Shown here piece after piece: positions 6,080 through 11,553 of a stretch of 11,553 nt of DNA. The notes under the pieces are model-generated. The model was not told the DNA's origin and made no database searches. It saw only the letters and a program-made list of their open reading frames with translations. The stretch's first letter is position 1; every line of letters begins with the position of its first letter. This stretch comes from Candidatus Auribacterota bacterium (GTDB lineage: Bacteria > Auribacterota > JAFGBW01), in assembly GCA_016932965.1 (NCBI GenBank), contig JAFGBW010000244.1, positions 1 to 11,553 of the forward strand, in the 5' to 3' direction. Made by a program: the position numbers and the translations under genes.

Positions 6080-6709
6080 TTATATTTCATACCATTTTGC
6101 GATGATTTCCCCGATTTTTTTCCGGGCATGGTCAAGGGATTCCTTTTTTTTATTTTCAGGCAGGCTGTTCATTCCTCCTGCCGAAATGAATTCCACTTCC
6201 GAAAAGCCCATGAACAAAAATTCCGTCCTGACAACAGGGGTTGCCAGGTCATAAGAAGCCGTATCCCCCTCGTAGACTCCGCCAGATGTTGAAAGGACCA
6301 GGGCCTTTTTGCCGCTCAGTTTACCCAAAAACCCCCCTTTGCTGCTGACATCCCAGGTTTGTCCTTTTTGCATGACTGAATCAAACCATGCCTTTACAGC
6401 CGCTGGAATAGAAAAATTATGCATGGGATAAACCAGGACCGCCACTTCAGCGGACTGAAGCTGCCTGGTCATATTATCCATTTTCTTGATAAACCCTTCT
6501 CTGGAAGGATCCGGTTTTCTTCCGCCGTAATTTCTTTCATAATAAACAGCCAGACTGGCAGGAGTAAAAAAATCCGGAACCGTCTTGATTAAATCCAAAG
6601 TTTCAATACCAGCGTTCTTTACATTCTCCAGAAAATAATCCAGCAGCTTCTTCGTATTGGAAGCCTTACCCCCAGGTAAATAACTGACCACAAGTGTATT
6701 GATGCTCAT
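6080..6709 (-). CDS. FMN-dependent NADH-azoreductase-like flavoprotein (flavodoxin-2 fold)
   Basis: 209 residues, the usual AzoR length. The first strand and phosphate loop (V-V-S-Y-L-P-G-G-K-A-S-N-T, 7-19) would hold the FMN phosphate. P-M-H-N-F at 95-99, followed by S-I-P-A-A-V-K-A-W-F-D, is the family signature that contacts the isoalloxazine ring, and T-S-G-G-V-Y at 141-146 is the second flavin loop. AzoR proteins are cytoplasmic homodimers that reduce quinones and azo compounds with NAD(P)H; the natural role is usually protection from quinones. The start is well marked by AGGAAGGAGG 7 bases before the ATG. It follows the asnB-like gene by 67 bases on the same strand and may be co-transcribed, but has no clear link to polysaccharide synthesis. 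A related NAD(P)H:quinone oxidoreductase is an equally good name. Confidence 0.85.
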   Translation of the reverse strand: MSINTLVVSYLPGGKASNTKKLLDYFLENVKNAGIETLDLIKTVPDFFTPASLAVYYERNYGGRKPDPSREGFIKKMDNMTRQLQSAEVAVLVYPMHNFSIPAAVKAWFDSVMQKGQTWDVSSKGGFLGKLSGKKALVLSTSGGVYEGDTASYDLATPVVRTEFLFMGFSEVEFISAGGMNSLPENKKKESLDHARKKIGEIIAKWYEI

Positions 6710-6776
6710 ATCTATTCCTCCTTCCTAATCGATAGATCATTTTTACGCATAGACAAAAAGAACACAAAGAAAAAAT

Positions 6777-8681
6777 TCACTTGCCATCTAAAAAAATCCG
6801 CTGCCACCATTCCAAACACATCAGTGAAAATAGTGAATAGGCCGCATCCACCCTGCCTGAAAAATCGTCTTTAATCAATTGTCTCACCTTACCGGCATCA
6901 AAAAGCCCTCTTTGGTTAATGCTTGAATCAGAGAGCAACTCCTCAAGAATTCCTTTCAAATCCCCGTGCAGCCATTTACGCAATGGCACGCCAAATCCGG
7001 TTTTTGGCCTGGTGATGATTTCTTCAGGCAAGAAAGGTTTCATCGCCCGTCTGAAAAATCTCTTGGCCTCCCCGCCTTTACTTTTCCATTCCGGCGGAAT
7101 TCTCACAGCAAAATTGATTAATTCCTTGTCCAGAAAAGGCACGCGTACTTCCACACTCGCGGCCATACCCATTTTATCCGTGTAATTCAGATTATGGTCC
7201 GCTAAAAAATGCTTCGTTTCCAAATACAGCATCCGGTTCAGTCTGTTTTTCTCACGGGGGATGTTTTTTAAAGTGTTTCTCAAAGGCTCCAGCACGGACC
7301 CTTCTCCGACAGCCTGAGCCAGCGACTTCGAATAGAGACCCCTCTGCAAGGATTCATCCAGCCATAAGAAATAACTGATCAGCCTGTCTTCACCGCTTTT
7401 ATCCGCGTGACTTAATAGCTTGGCGAATCGCCTGATGTGATTCTGATCTTTGGGCAAAAGGGCTCCTCCCTTTCGCAGAATCCGTCTCATCCAGACAGGA
7501 AGCCAACCCCAGTAGGGTTCGGAAAGAACAGCCAGATGCCTCCGGTATCCTGAAAAAAGATCATCCCCGCCTGTTCCCGAAAGCAGCACCTTGATACCGT
7601 GCTTCCGGGCGAGTTCACAAATATAAAAAGTATTTAAAGCGGCAAAATCCGCCTGCGGCTCATCAAGACAGTATATCATCTTCTCCAGCATGGATATCAT
7701 GTCCGGACCGACCGTAACCACATGCAGCGGCACATCCATTTTCTCGGCCGCGCGTTTTGCATACGGCAAATCCTCTGTGAATCCGTCAAATTGTCCCGTG
7801 CTGTTCTCAAACGCAATGCTAAAACAGGATAATTTCCCCCATTTCGCTCCTTCCCTGGCAAAGGCGACAATAGAAGAAGAATCCAATCCTCCTGATAAAA
7901 AAGCACCGACAGGCACATCACTCACCATCTGCCGAAGAACCGCTTCCTTAACATGGGCCCCAAGCAGTTCAGCCGCCTCGTTTTCAGATAAAGTTAATAA
8001 ATCCGACCCGTACGGGATGTCATAGTATTGCCATTTCTTTTCAATTCGTCCCTCTTTCACAATCAGGGCATGACCGGGTTCGAGTTTCCTTACCTTTTTT
8101 AACATCGTATACGGAGCCGGACACCAAAGATACCCCATATGATAATGAACAGCCAAAGGATCCAGCTCACGTTCAACGGAAGGATCCTTCAGCAAGGCTT
8201 TCAATTCCGACGCAAAGATAAATCCCTTTTTGTTTTCCGAATAATAAAGGGGCTTGATACCCAAACCATCCCGCGCAAGAAACATTTCCTTTTTGACTGC
8301 ATCCCAGACGGCAAAGGAAAAAATTCCGTTGAGCACATCCAGCATCCGATGACCCCTGTCTTCATAAAGACGTATCAAGACCTCTGTGTCAGAATGCGTC
8401 CGGAAAAAGATCCCCTTTTTCTCAAGAGTTTTCCTCCATTCAAGGTAATTGTAAATCTCGCCGTTGAAGACAATCGCAACCGTCTTTCTCTCATTCCACA
8501 TAGGCTGGTTAGCGGTTTCAGAGAGATCAATGATGGACAGCCTCCTGTGAGCCAGTCCCACTGAATCTGCCTCATCAGACCATGTCCCCCTCCCGTCCGG
8601 TCCCCGGTGCGCCATCACCAGATTAGCCTTTTCCAGAAAAGAAGCATCAAAATTTCCTGAATATCCCGCTATGCCGCACAT
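6777..8681 (-). CDS. asnB: Glutamine-hydrolysing asparagine synthase, AsnB type
   Basis: 634 residues. The N-terminal class-II glutaminase domain has the catalytic C2 exposed once Met is removed, R-G-P-D-G (26-30), R48 in HRRLS, N-G-E (73-75) and D98 in HSDTE. The C-terminal synthetase domain begins with the PP-loop S-G-G-L-D-S-S (263-269), which binds ATP pyrophosphate, and has the later S-G-T-G-G-D-D-L-F and E-V-R-V-P-F-L-D blocks. The reaction moves ammonia from glutamine to an adenylated carboxylate, giving asparagine or, in several surface-polysaccharide clusters, an amidated sugar acid. It is longer than the roughly 550-residue E. coli AsnB but usual for the bacterial AsnB/TIGR01536 group. 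The ATG is fixed by the need for Cys at position 2; AGGA lies 9 bases upstream. Being just downstream of an O-antigen-ligase-type gene, amidation of a polysaccharide is possible, but true asparagine synthesis cannot be excluded. Confidence 0.93.
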   Translation of the reverse strand: MCGIAGYSGNFDASFLEKANLVMAHRGPDGRGTWSDEADSVGLAHRRLSIIDLSETANQPMWNERKTVAIVFNGEIYNYLEWRKTLEKKGIFFRTHSDTEVLIRLYEDRGHRMLDVLNGIFSFAVWDAVKKEMFLARDGLGIKPLYYSENKKGFIFASELKALLKDPSVERELDPLAVHYHMGYLWCPAPYTMLKKVRKLEPGHALIVKEGRIEKKWQYYDIPYGSDLLTLSENEAAELLGAHVKEAVLRQMVSDVPVGAFLSGGLDSSSIVAFAREGAKWGKLSCFSIAFENSTGQFDGFTEDLPYAKRAAEKMDVPLHVVTVGPDMISMLEKMIYCLDEPQADFAALNTFYICELARKHGIKVLLSGTGGDDLFSGYRRHLAVLSEPYWGWLPVWMRRILRKGGALLPKDQNHIRRFAKLLSHADKSGEDRLISYFLWLDESLQRGLYSKSLAQAVGEGSVLEPLRNTLKNIPREKNRLNRMLYLETKHFLADHNLNYTDKMGMAASVEVRVPFLDKELINFAVRIPPEWKSKGGEAKRFFRRAMKPFLPEEIITRPKTGFGVPLRKWLHGDLKGILEELLSDSSINQRGLFDAGKVRQLIKDDFSGRVDAAYSLFSLMCLEWWQRIFLDGK

Positions 8682-8717
8682 TGCATTGAGTCCTAATATT
8701 TATAGATTTACTGAATG

Positions 8718-8755
8718 TTCCAAAGGGAACTTTTTGAAAAAAGTTCCCTTTGGAA
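8718..8755. repeat. Perfect 18-bp hairpin (inverted repeat) before asnB
   Basis: TTCCAAAGGGAACTTTTT (8718-8735) is exactly complementary to 8738-8755, leaving a 2-base spacer (in practice a 4-base loop). It sits 37 bases before the asnB start on the minus strand. The next bases (8762-8770, AAAAACTTT) can compete for pairing with the loop-side A/T run. It could be a terminator-like or attenuator structure, or a dispersed intergenic repeat. Confidence 0.8.
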
Positions 8756-8776
8756 TCCTTCAAAAACTTTTAATCG

Positions 8777-8818
8777 ATCTCCATGATTCCAAGATGAAAA
8801 TCTTGGAATCATGGAGAT
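8777..8818. repeat. Perfect 19-bp hairpin with 4-base loop after the ligase gene
   Basis: Arms 8777-8795 and 8800-8818 are perfectly complementary over 19 bp around the loop GAAA (TTTC on the minus strand). It begins 52 bases beyond the minus-strand stop of the O-antigen-ligase-type gene, where a terminator is expected. The nearest T-run on that strand (TTTTT) is about 10 bases past the stem, further than in a classic intrinsic terminator. The sequence is unrelated to the neighbouring hairpin at 8718-8755. Confidence 0.8.
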
Positions 8819-8869
8819 AAATAAGTCAATAGGCCATAGACCGTACTACAAAGTATATGTCCGTTTTAA

Positions 8870-10456
8870 TTACCCCTTCCACTTCAATATCATAAAAAAA
8901 CGGTATAAAAATAAAAACACGAATAGAACTCCTCCGGAAAAAATCCATTTCCTGTTTAAAGGCCTCTCCTGCAGATGGGGCTTCAATAGAACGGCTAAAA
9001 AACCCAGCATGAGCCAAAAAAATATCTGCATGACTCTGAGATAAAAAAGCGTCTGAGTCAACCCGTATGCGAGCCAGCCAGAAAGGGCAAGTAGAACCGT
9101 CAGCACGATCAATCGCCTTTCTCTGGTGAAGGATATATAATGGTCCCAACCAGCACGAAAAAAAAGAAATATCAGGGTCATGAAACTCAATAATCCAAGC
9201 AGTCCCTGTTCTGCCAGGAGATGAAGATAAACATTATGGGCCGTGGTTCTGATATAACGAATATACCCGGCCCAGACAATACCGGCTGGCTCGCAATATT
9301 GCGGAAACGCCAGATGAAATTTCCCCACTCCGATACCAAGTACGGGATGACTCTTAAACATTTCCCAGGCCACTTTCCAGATTTGTCCTCTCGGCCCAAG
9401 CCCCTGTGTCATGGCAGCAAGCCGCTTCATTCCGATCCCGTGAAACAAAAAATAATCCGCACAAAACAGCCCCGCGAACATTCCGCCGACAGTTGATATC
9501 ACTTTGATAGAAAAACTCAAGCGGTTCTTCGAACCGGAAGACAAGACGCCCCGGGCGAGAAAAGAAACCAAAATCAAAGCTTCAAAAACAAAGGCAATGA
9601 CCGGGCCCCTCTGATAGGTAAAAGGAATCGTCATAAGACCAATAATAAAAAATACCAGGCACAAAAGGGCCATCCACCGATGATCTTTCCATGAAAAAAC
9701 ATAAAAAAATAAAAAAGGAAAAGTCATGACCAGATACTGACCCAGATAACCTGTATTGTAGGCAAATCCTGATATCCCTATCTGGCCCGGACCAAACGGA
9801 TATCTCCCTACCAATGACATCCCCAGATAACTGTCTGGATGCGGAATCAACTCCAGCCTCAGCACATATGCAAAAAACACCACCAGAGTGAAAATAATGC
9901 ATAACGGCTTAAAAAGTGAAATCAGTTCATCCGCATCCCGGATAAAATAAACACAGACAAGATACAAACCGACAGCGCTCAAATTATTCAAAAGCGATCT
10001 CACATAATACAAATTAAAACCTTCATGAGAAATCTTGAGGATTTTCCACACTTCTATCCAGGGTCTACCCTTCACTTCATAATATAGCTCCTTGAGATTT
10101 AAAGGCATACTCATAAGACCGGAAAGAACAAACAAAAGAATGGCCCACCTGAAAGGGATCAAGACCGGTTTTTTCTCACCCCGAAGATAATGGATGAGAC
10201 CCGATAAAAGCGTCAGATAGACGAATACCTCGATGGCCGAAAAATAGGGTCTTTTCGAATCCCCGAGAAAAAACGGCACCATGATCAGAAGAAAATAGAC
10301 CCCGTTCATCGGATGAAGGAAAACCAGAACCGAAAAAAAAGCCACTATCACCATGAGCGCATGGTATTCGGGAATAGGCCCGACCATGGAGGCCAACGCC
10401 AGCCATAATAAAAAAAGAACCGAAATGAGAGGATCCAATAGGGCTGATTTCAGCAT
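8870..10456 (-). CDS. O-antigen ligase/Wzy-type polysaccharide ligase or polymerase
   Basis: 528 residues with about 11-12 hydrophobic segments spread through the whole length. A large loop before the C-terminal helices (about 340-412) has the family pattern G-P-R-G-Q-I-W (354-360), S-H-P-V-L-G-I-G-V-G-K-F (369-380), and A-H-N-V-Y-L-H-L-L-A-E-Q-G-L-L-G (406-421). Conserved arginine R283 (Y-Q-R-G-P) and histidine H407 are positions important in WaaL-type ligases. Proteins of this Wzy_C family join or polymerise undecaprenyl-linked glycan on the periplasmic side of the inner membrane. Ligase and polymerase cannot be told apart without a lipid-A-core context. The ATG at 10456 has AAGAG 7 bases upstream. 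Placement between an AsnB-like amidotransferase and a heptose phosphatase supports a surface-glycan role. Confidence 0.88.
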   Translation of the reverse strand: MLKSALLDPLISVLFLLWLALASMVGPIPEYHALMVIVAFFSVLVFLHPMNGVYFLLIMVPFFLGDSKRPYFSAIEVFVYLTLLSGLIHYLRGEKKPVLIPFRWAILLFVLSGLMSMPLNLKELYYEVKGRPWIEVWKILKISHEGFNLYYVRSLLNNLSAVGLYLVCVYFIRDADELISLFKPLCIIFTLVVFFAYVLRLELIPHPDSYLGMSLVGRYPFGPGQIGISGFAYNTGYLGQYLVMTFPFLFFYVFSWKDHRWMALLCLVFFIIGLMTIPFTYQRGPVIAFVFEALILVSFLARGVLSSGSKNRLSFSIKVISTVGGMFAGLFCADYFLFHGIGMKRLAAMTQGLGPRGQIWKVAWEMFKSHPVLGIGVGKFHLAFPQYCEPAGIVWAGYIRYIRTTAHNVYLHLLAEQGLLGLLSFMTLIFLFFRAGWDHYISFTRERRLIVLTVLLALSGWLAYGLTQTLFYLRVMQIFFWLMLGFLAVLLKPHLQERPLNRKWIFSGGVLFVFLFLYRFFMILKWKG

Positions 10457-10660
10457 GATTTGACTCTTTTAATTCATCTCAGGGTGGATCTGTGCAAATT
10501 GATCAGAAAATAACAGGGGTATTCATACTCATCTGGATAAAAAAATCCACAAGTTATTTACGGGAGCGCATAAAAATCAGATGATCCGTCGGCACGGAAA
10601 GACTGGCTATATCGTATTATTGTTACCATGATGAATATCCCGATTATTTCATGAAGTTTT

Positions 10661-10754
10661 TTTTTAACCACGAAACACACTAAACACACGAAAAAAAGAA
10701 AAGAATATTCTTATCTCTTCCTTTAGTGTAATTCGTGTGTTTCATGGTTAAAAA
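10661..10754. repeat. Imperfect inverted-repeat element with 9-base CACGAAACA-type units
   Basis: The left arm begins TTTTTAACCACGAAACACAC (10661-10680) and continues with TAAACACACGAA. The right arm, 10721-10754, reads on the opposite strand as AACCATGAAACACACGAA and then TTACACTAAAG. The first 20 bases of the two arms match with one difference. The left arm is built of three 9-base steps (CACGAAACA, CACTAAACA, CACGAAAAA). The architecture matches that of the element at 5828-6004, whose units are CACGGAGGA, so the two look like members of one loose family. No coding capacity and no evident target duplication. Confidence 0.6.
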
Positions 10755-10793
10755 TTCTTCCTGTCTTCTCTTAAAAATATATCAAAAGTCACA

Positions 10794-10823
10794 AAACAGA
10801 CTGTTTATTGCATATCAAACAGT
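10794..10823. promoter_or_regulatory. Clustered AAACAG/CTGTTT inverted repeats, operator-like
   Basis: AAACAG (10794-10799) and CTGTTT (10801-10806) form a near-continuous palindrome around one base. A third copy, AAACAGT (10817-10823), pairs with ACTGTTT (10800-10806) across 10 bases. Such overlapping palindromes often mark a dimeric regulator site, but no promoter boxes are obvious beside them. The base composition is AT-rich and chance is possible. Confidence 0.3.
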
Positions 10824-10856
10824 TTACTATTTATAACAACGTCAATTAACAAAAGT

Positions 10857-10886
10857 TATGACAATTTTTTATCAAAAATTGTCATA
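10857..10886. repeat. Perfect 13-bp hairpin with 4-base loop
   Basis: TATGACAATTTTT (10857-10869) is exactly complementary to 10874-10886. It lies 110 bases past the minus-strand stop of the phosphatase gene. An AT-rich stem without an adjoining T-run on that strand is not a typical intrinsic terminator; an operator or a structured RNA end is also possible. Confidence 0.7.
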
Positions 10887-10995
10887 GGTGGTGAAAAATC
10901 CGGGTTTAATAACAATTAAAAAACAACCAACACTTTCTCCCGACAGGGTACACGCAACTGGATTTGATGCAACCGTTGTTCCTTCTGCGATGGAG

Positions 10996-11553
10996 CTAAT
11001 GTTGGATAGAATCTTTCCGGTCTTTGAGTATCCAGAGGGAAGCATCCAAAATATCCTTGAACACCAGCGTGTCTTTTCGCAGAGCTGACGAATGCTTCAG
11101 GCCGTGTCCGGTGAGGACATACAACCCCGTTGCATTCACATTGGATGCAAAATCCATATCATGAGGATGGTCACCTATCACATAAGAAGCAGGGACATCG
11201 AGAGCATATTTCATCCTGGAGAGATCAATGAAGTAAGTGTTCGGCTTGATACAGACGCATCCTTCGCTTCGTTGATGAGGACAGACATAAATTTCCCGGA
11301 TGAATATTTTTTCTCTAGCAAGTTCAGCCCGCAAATGCTCATTCACCCTGTTGACCTCATCCAGGGACAGGATCCCTCTTGAGACGCCTGATTGATTAGT
11401 GACCACGAATAATAAAAATTGTTCCTGTAAAGCTTTCAGGGCTTCCATGGCTCCGGGGATAAAAATGATTTCATCAGGATGGCGGATATAACCGCTATCC
11501 TCGATGATCGTTCCGTCCCTGTCTAAAAATATCGCTTTATTCAAGCCAAGCAT
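10996..11553 (-). CDS. gmhB: HAD-family phosphatase, probable D,D-heptose 1,7-bisphosphate phosphatase
   Basis: 185 residues if it starts at the ATG on the last base of the window, which gives M-L-G-L-N-K-A-I-F-L-D-R-D-G-T and a normal GmhB length; upstream bases are not visible, so an earlier start is possible. HAD motifs: nucleophile and acid-base D11 and D13 (LDRDGT), T52-N53-Q54, and V-I-G-D128 with D132/D134. The zinc loop has C91-P-H93, C99 and C101. GmhB removes the C7 phosphate in cytoplasmic ADP-heptose synthesis for LPS core. The segment normally reading C-x-C-R-K-P is C-V-C-I-K-P here: Ile102 replaces a commonly conserved Arg. HisB N-terminal histidinol phosphatase shares the same motifs; the adjacent O-antigen-ligase-type gene favours GmhB. 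Confidence 0.85.
   Translation of the reverse strand: MLGLNKAIFLDRDGTIIEDSGYIRHPDEIIFIPGAMEALKALQEQFLLFVVTNQSGVSRGILSLDEVNRVNEHLRAELAREKIFIREIYVCPHQRSEGCVCIKPNTYFIDLSRMKYALDVPASYVIGDHPHDMDFASNVNATGLYVLTGHGLKHSSALRKDTLVFKDILDASLWILKDRKDSIQH

Larger units (their letters stand above)
10457..10995. other. 539-base gene-free gap with many inverted repeats
   Basis: No convincing gene lies here. The GTG-started frame beginning at 10888 runs antisense through the phosphatase gene and is not supported. From left to right the gap holds: a long-range inverted repeat (10516-10526 with 10631-10641, one mismatch) enclosing smaller stems; the CACGAAACA-type element at 10661-10754; a clustered AAACAG/CTGTTT repeat at 10794-10823; and a perfect 13-bp hairpin at 10857-10886. 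On the minus strand this region is the likely leader and promoter of the ligase gene; no strong -35/-10 pair stands out. Confidence 0.5.

Noticed and set aside
5817-6105. Open frames on both strands through the MITE-like element
   Set aside because: They encode Arg/Pro-rich strings produced by the CACGGAGGA repeats (S-P-R-R-T-R-R, L-R-V-L-R-G-E) and have no ribosome-binding site.
10541-10553. Possible DnaA box (ATCCACA)
   Set aside because: The 9-mer has two mismatches to TTATCCACA and stands alone; no origin-like cluster is nearby.
10590-10640. c-di-GMP (GEMM) riboswitch-like string CACGGAAAGACTGG followed by GTTACC
   Set aside because: Only a few bases resemble the aptamer core; the paired P2/P3 elements and tetraloop receptor cannot be drawn.
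10888-11088. GTG-started frame with AGGTGG just upstream
   Set aside because: About half of it runs antisense through the C-terminal part of the phosphatase gene, and the product has no recognisable domain.
1-11553. tRNA, rRNA, CRISPR, toxin-antitoxin or phage-defence genes
   Set aside because: I looked in every gap and found no cloverleaf with a T-loop, no regular spacer-repeat array and no defence-type protein pair.

Overview
The window looks like chromosomal DNA of a Gram-negative bacterium with moderate to low GC. A GmhB-type heptose phosphatase and an O-antigen-ligase-type polymerase or ligase point to an outer membrane with LPS or a related glycan. A Hanks-type kinase, a REC-GAF-HD-GYP regulator, a stand-alone receiver, and MITE-like intergenic repeats with CACGGAGGA units suggest a Desulfobacterota-like or similar environmental lineage. 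That placement is inference only; there is no rRNA or other marker gene here.

Region A (1-2690) is a signalling island. On the minus strand a c-di-GMP phosphodiesterase-type response regulator (203-1825) overlaps by one base the start of a Ser/Thr protein kinase cut by the window edge (1-203). Divergent from them, a single-domain CheY-like receiver (2292-2690) follows a 466-base gap that holds a good minus-strand promoter, a weaker plus-strand promoter and small hairpins. No histidine kinase is visible.

Region B (2773-5072) is a tight plus-strand array: a small four-cysteine zinc-ribbon-like protein, a short TPR protein, a hotdog-fold acyl-CoA thioesterase, a membrane-anchored bacterial PH-domain protein and an EI24/CysZ-like multi-spanning membrane protein. 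The last four are separated by 12 bases, a 4-base overlap and 4 bases. It ends convergently against a minus-strand gene for a small exported protein of unknown function (5264-5713).

Region C (5714-6079) is gene-free and contains a 177-bp MITE-like element with perfect 23-bp terminal inverted repeats.

Region D (6080-11553) is a minus-strand block read from right to left: GmhB/HisB-N-type HAD phosphatase (starting at or beyond the window edge), a 539-base gene-free gap full of inverted repeats, an O-antigen ligase/Wzy-type membrane protein, a gap with two perfect long hairpins, an AsnB-type glutamine amidotransferase/asparagine synthase, and an FMN-dependent NADH-azoreductase-like flavoprotein. 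The phosphatase, ligase and AsnB-like enzyme fit a surface-polysaccharide or LPS locus; the azoreductase-like gene is probably a neighbour rather than a pathway member.

No tRNA, rRNA, CRISPR array, transposase or clear new multi-gene system was seen. The least explained material is intergenic: the two CACGRARRA-type inverted-repeat elements, the paired hairpins before asnB, and the palindrome-rich gap between the ligase and phosphatase genes. Four start sites were moved from the longest possible open frame to a start with a better ribosome-binding site (203-1825, 2292-2690, 2773-2967, 5264-5713).
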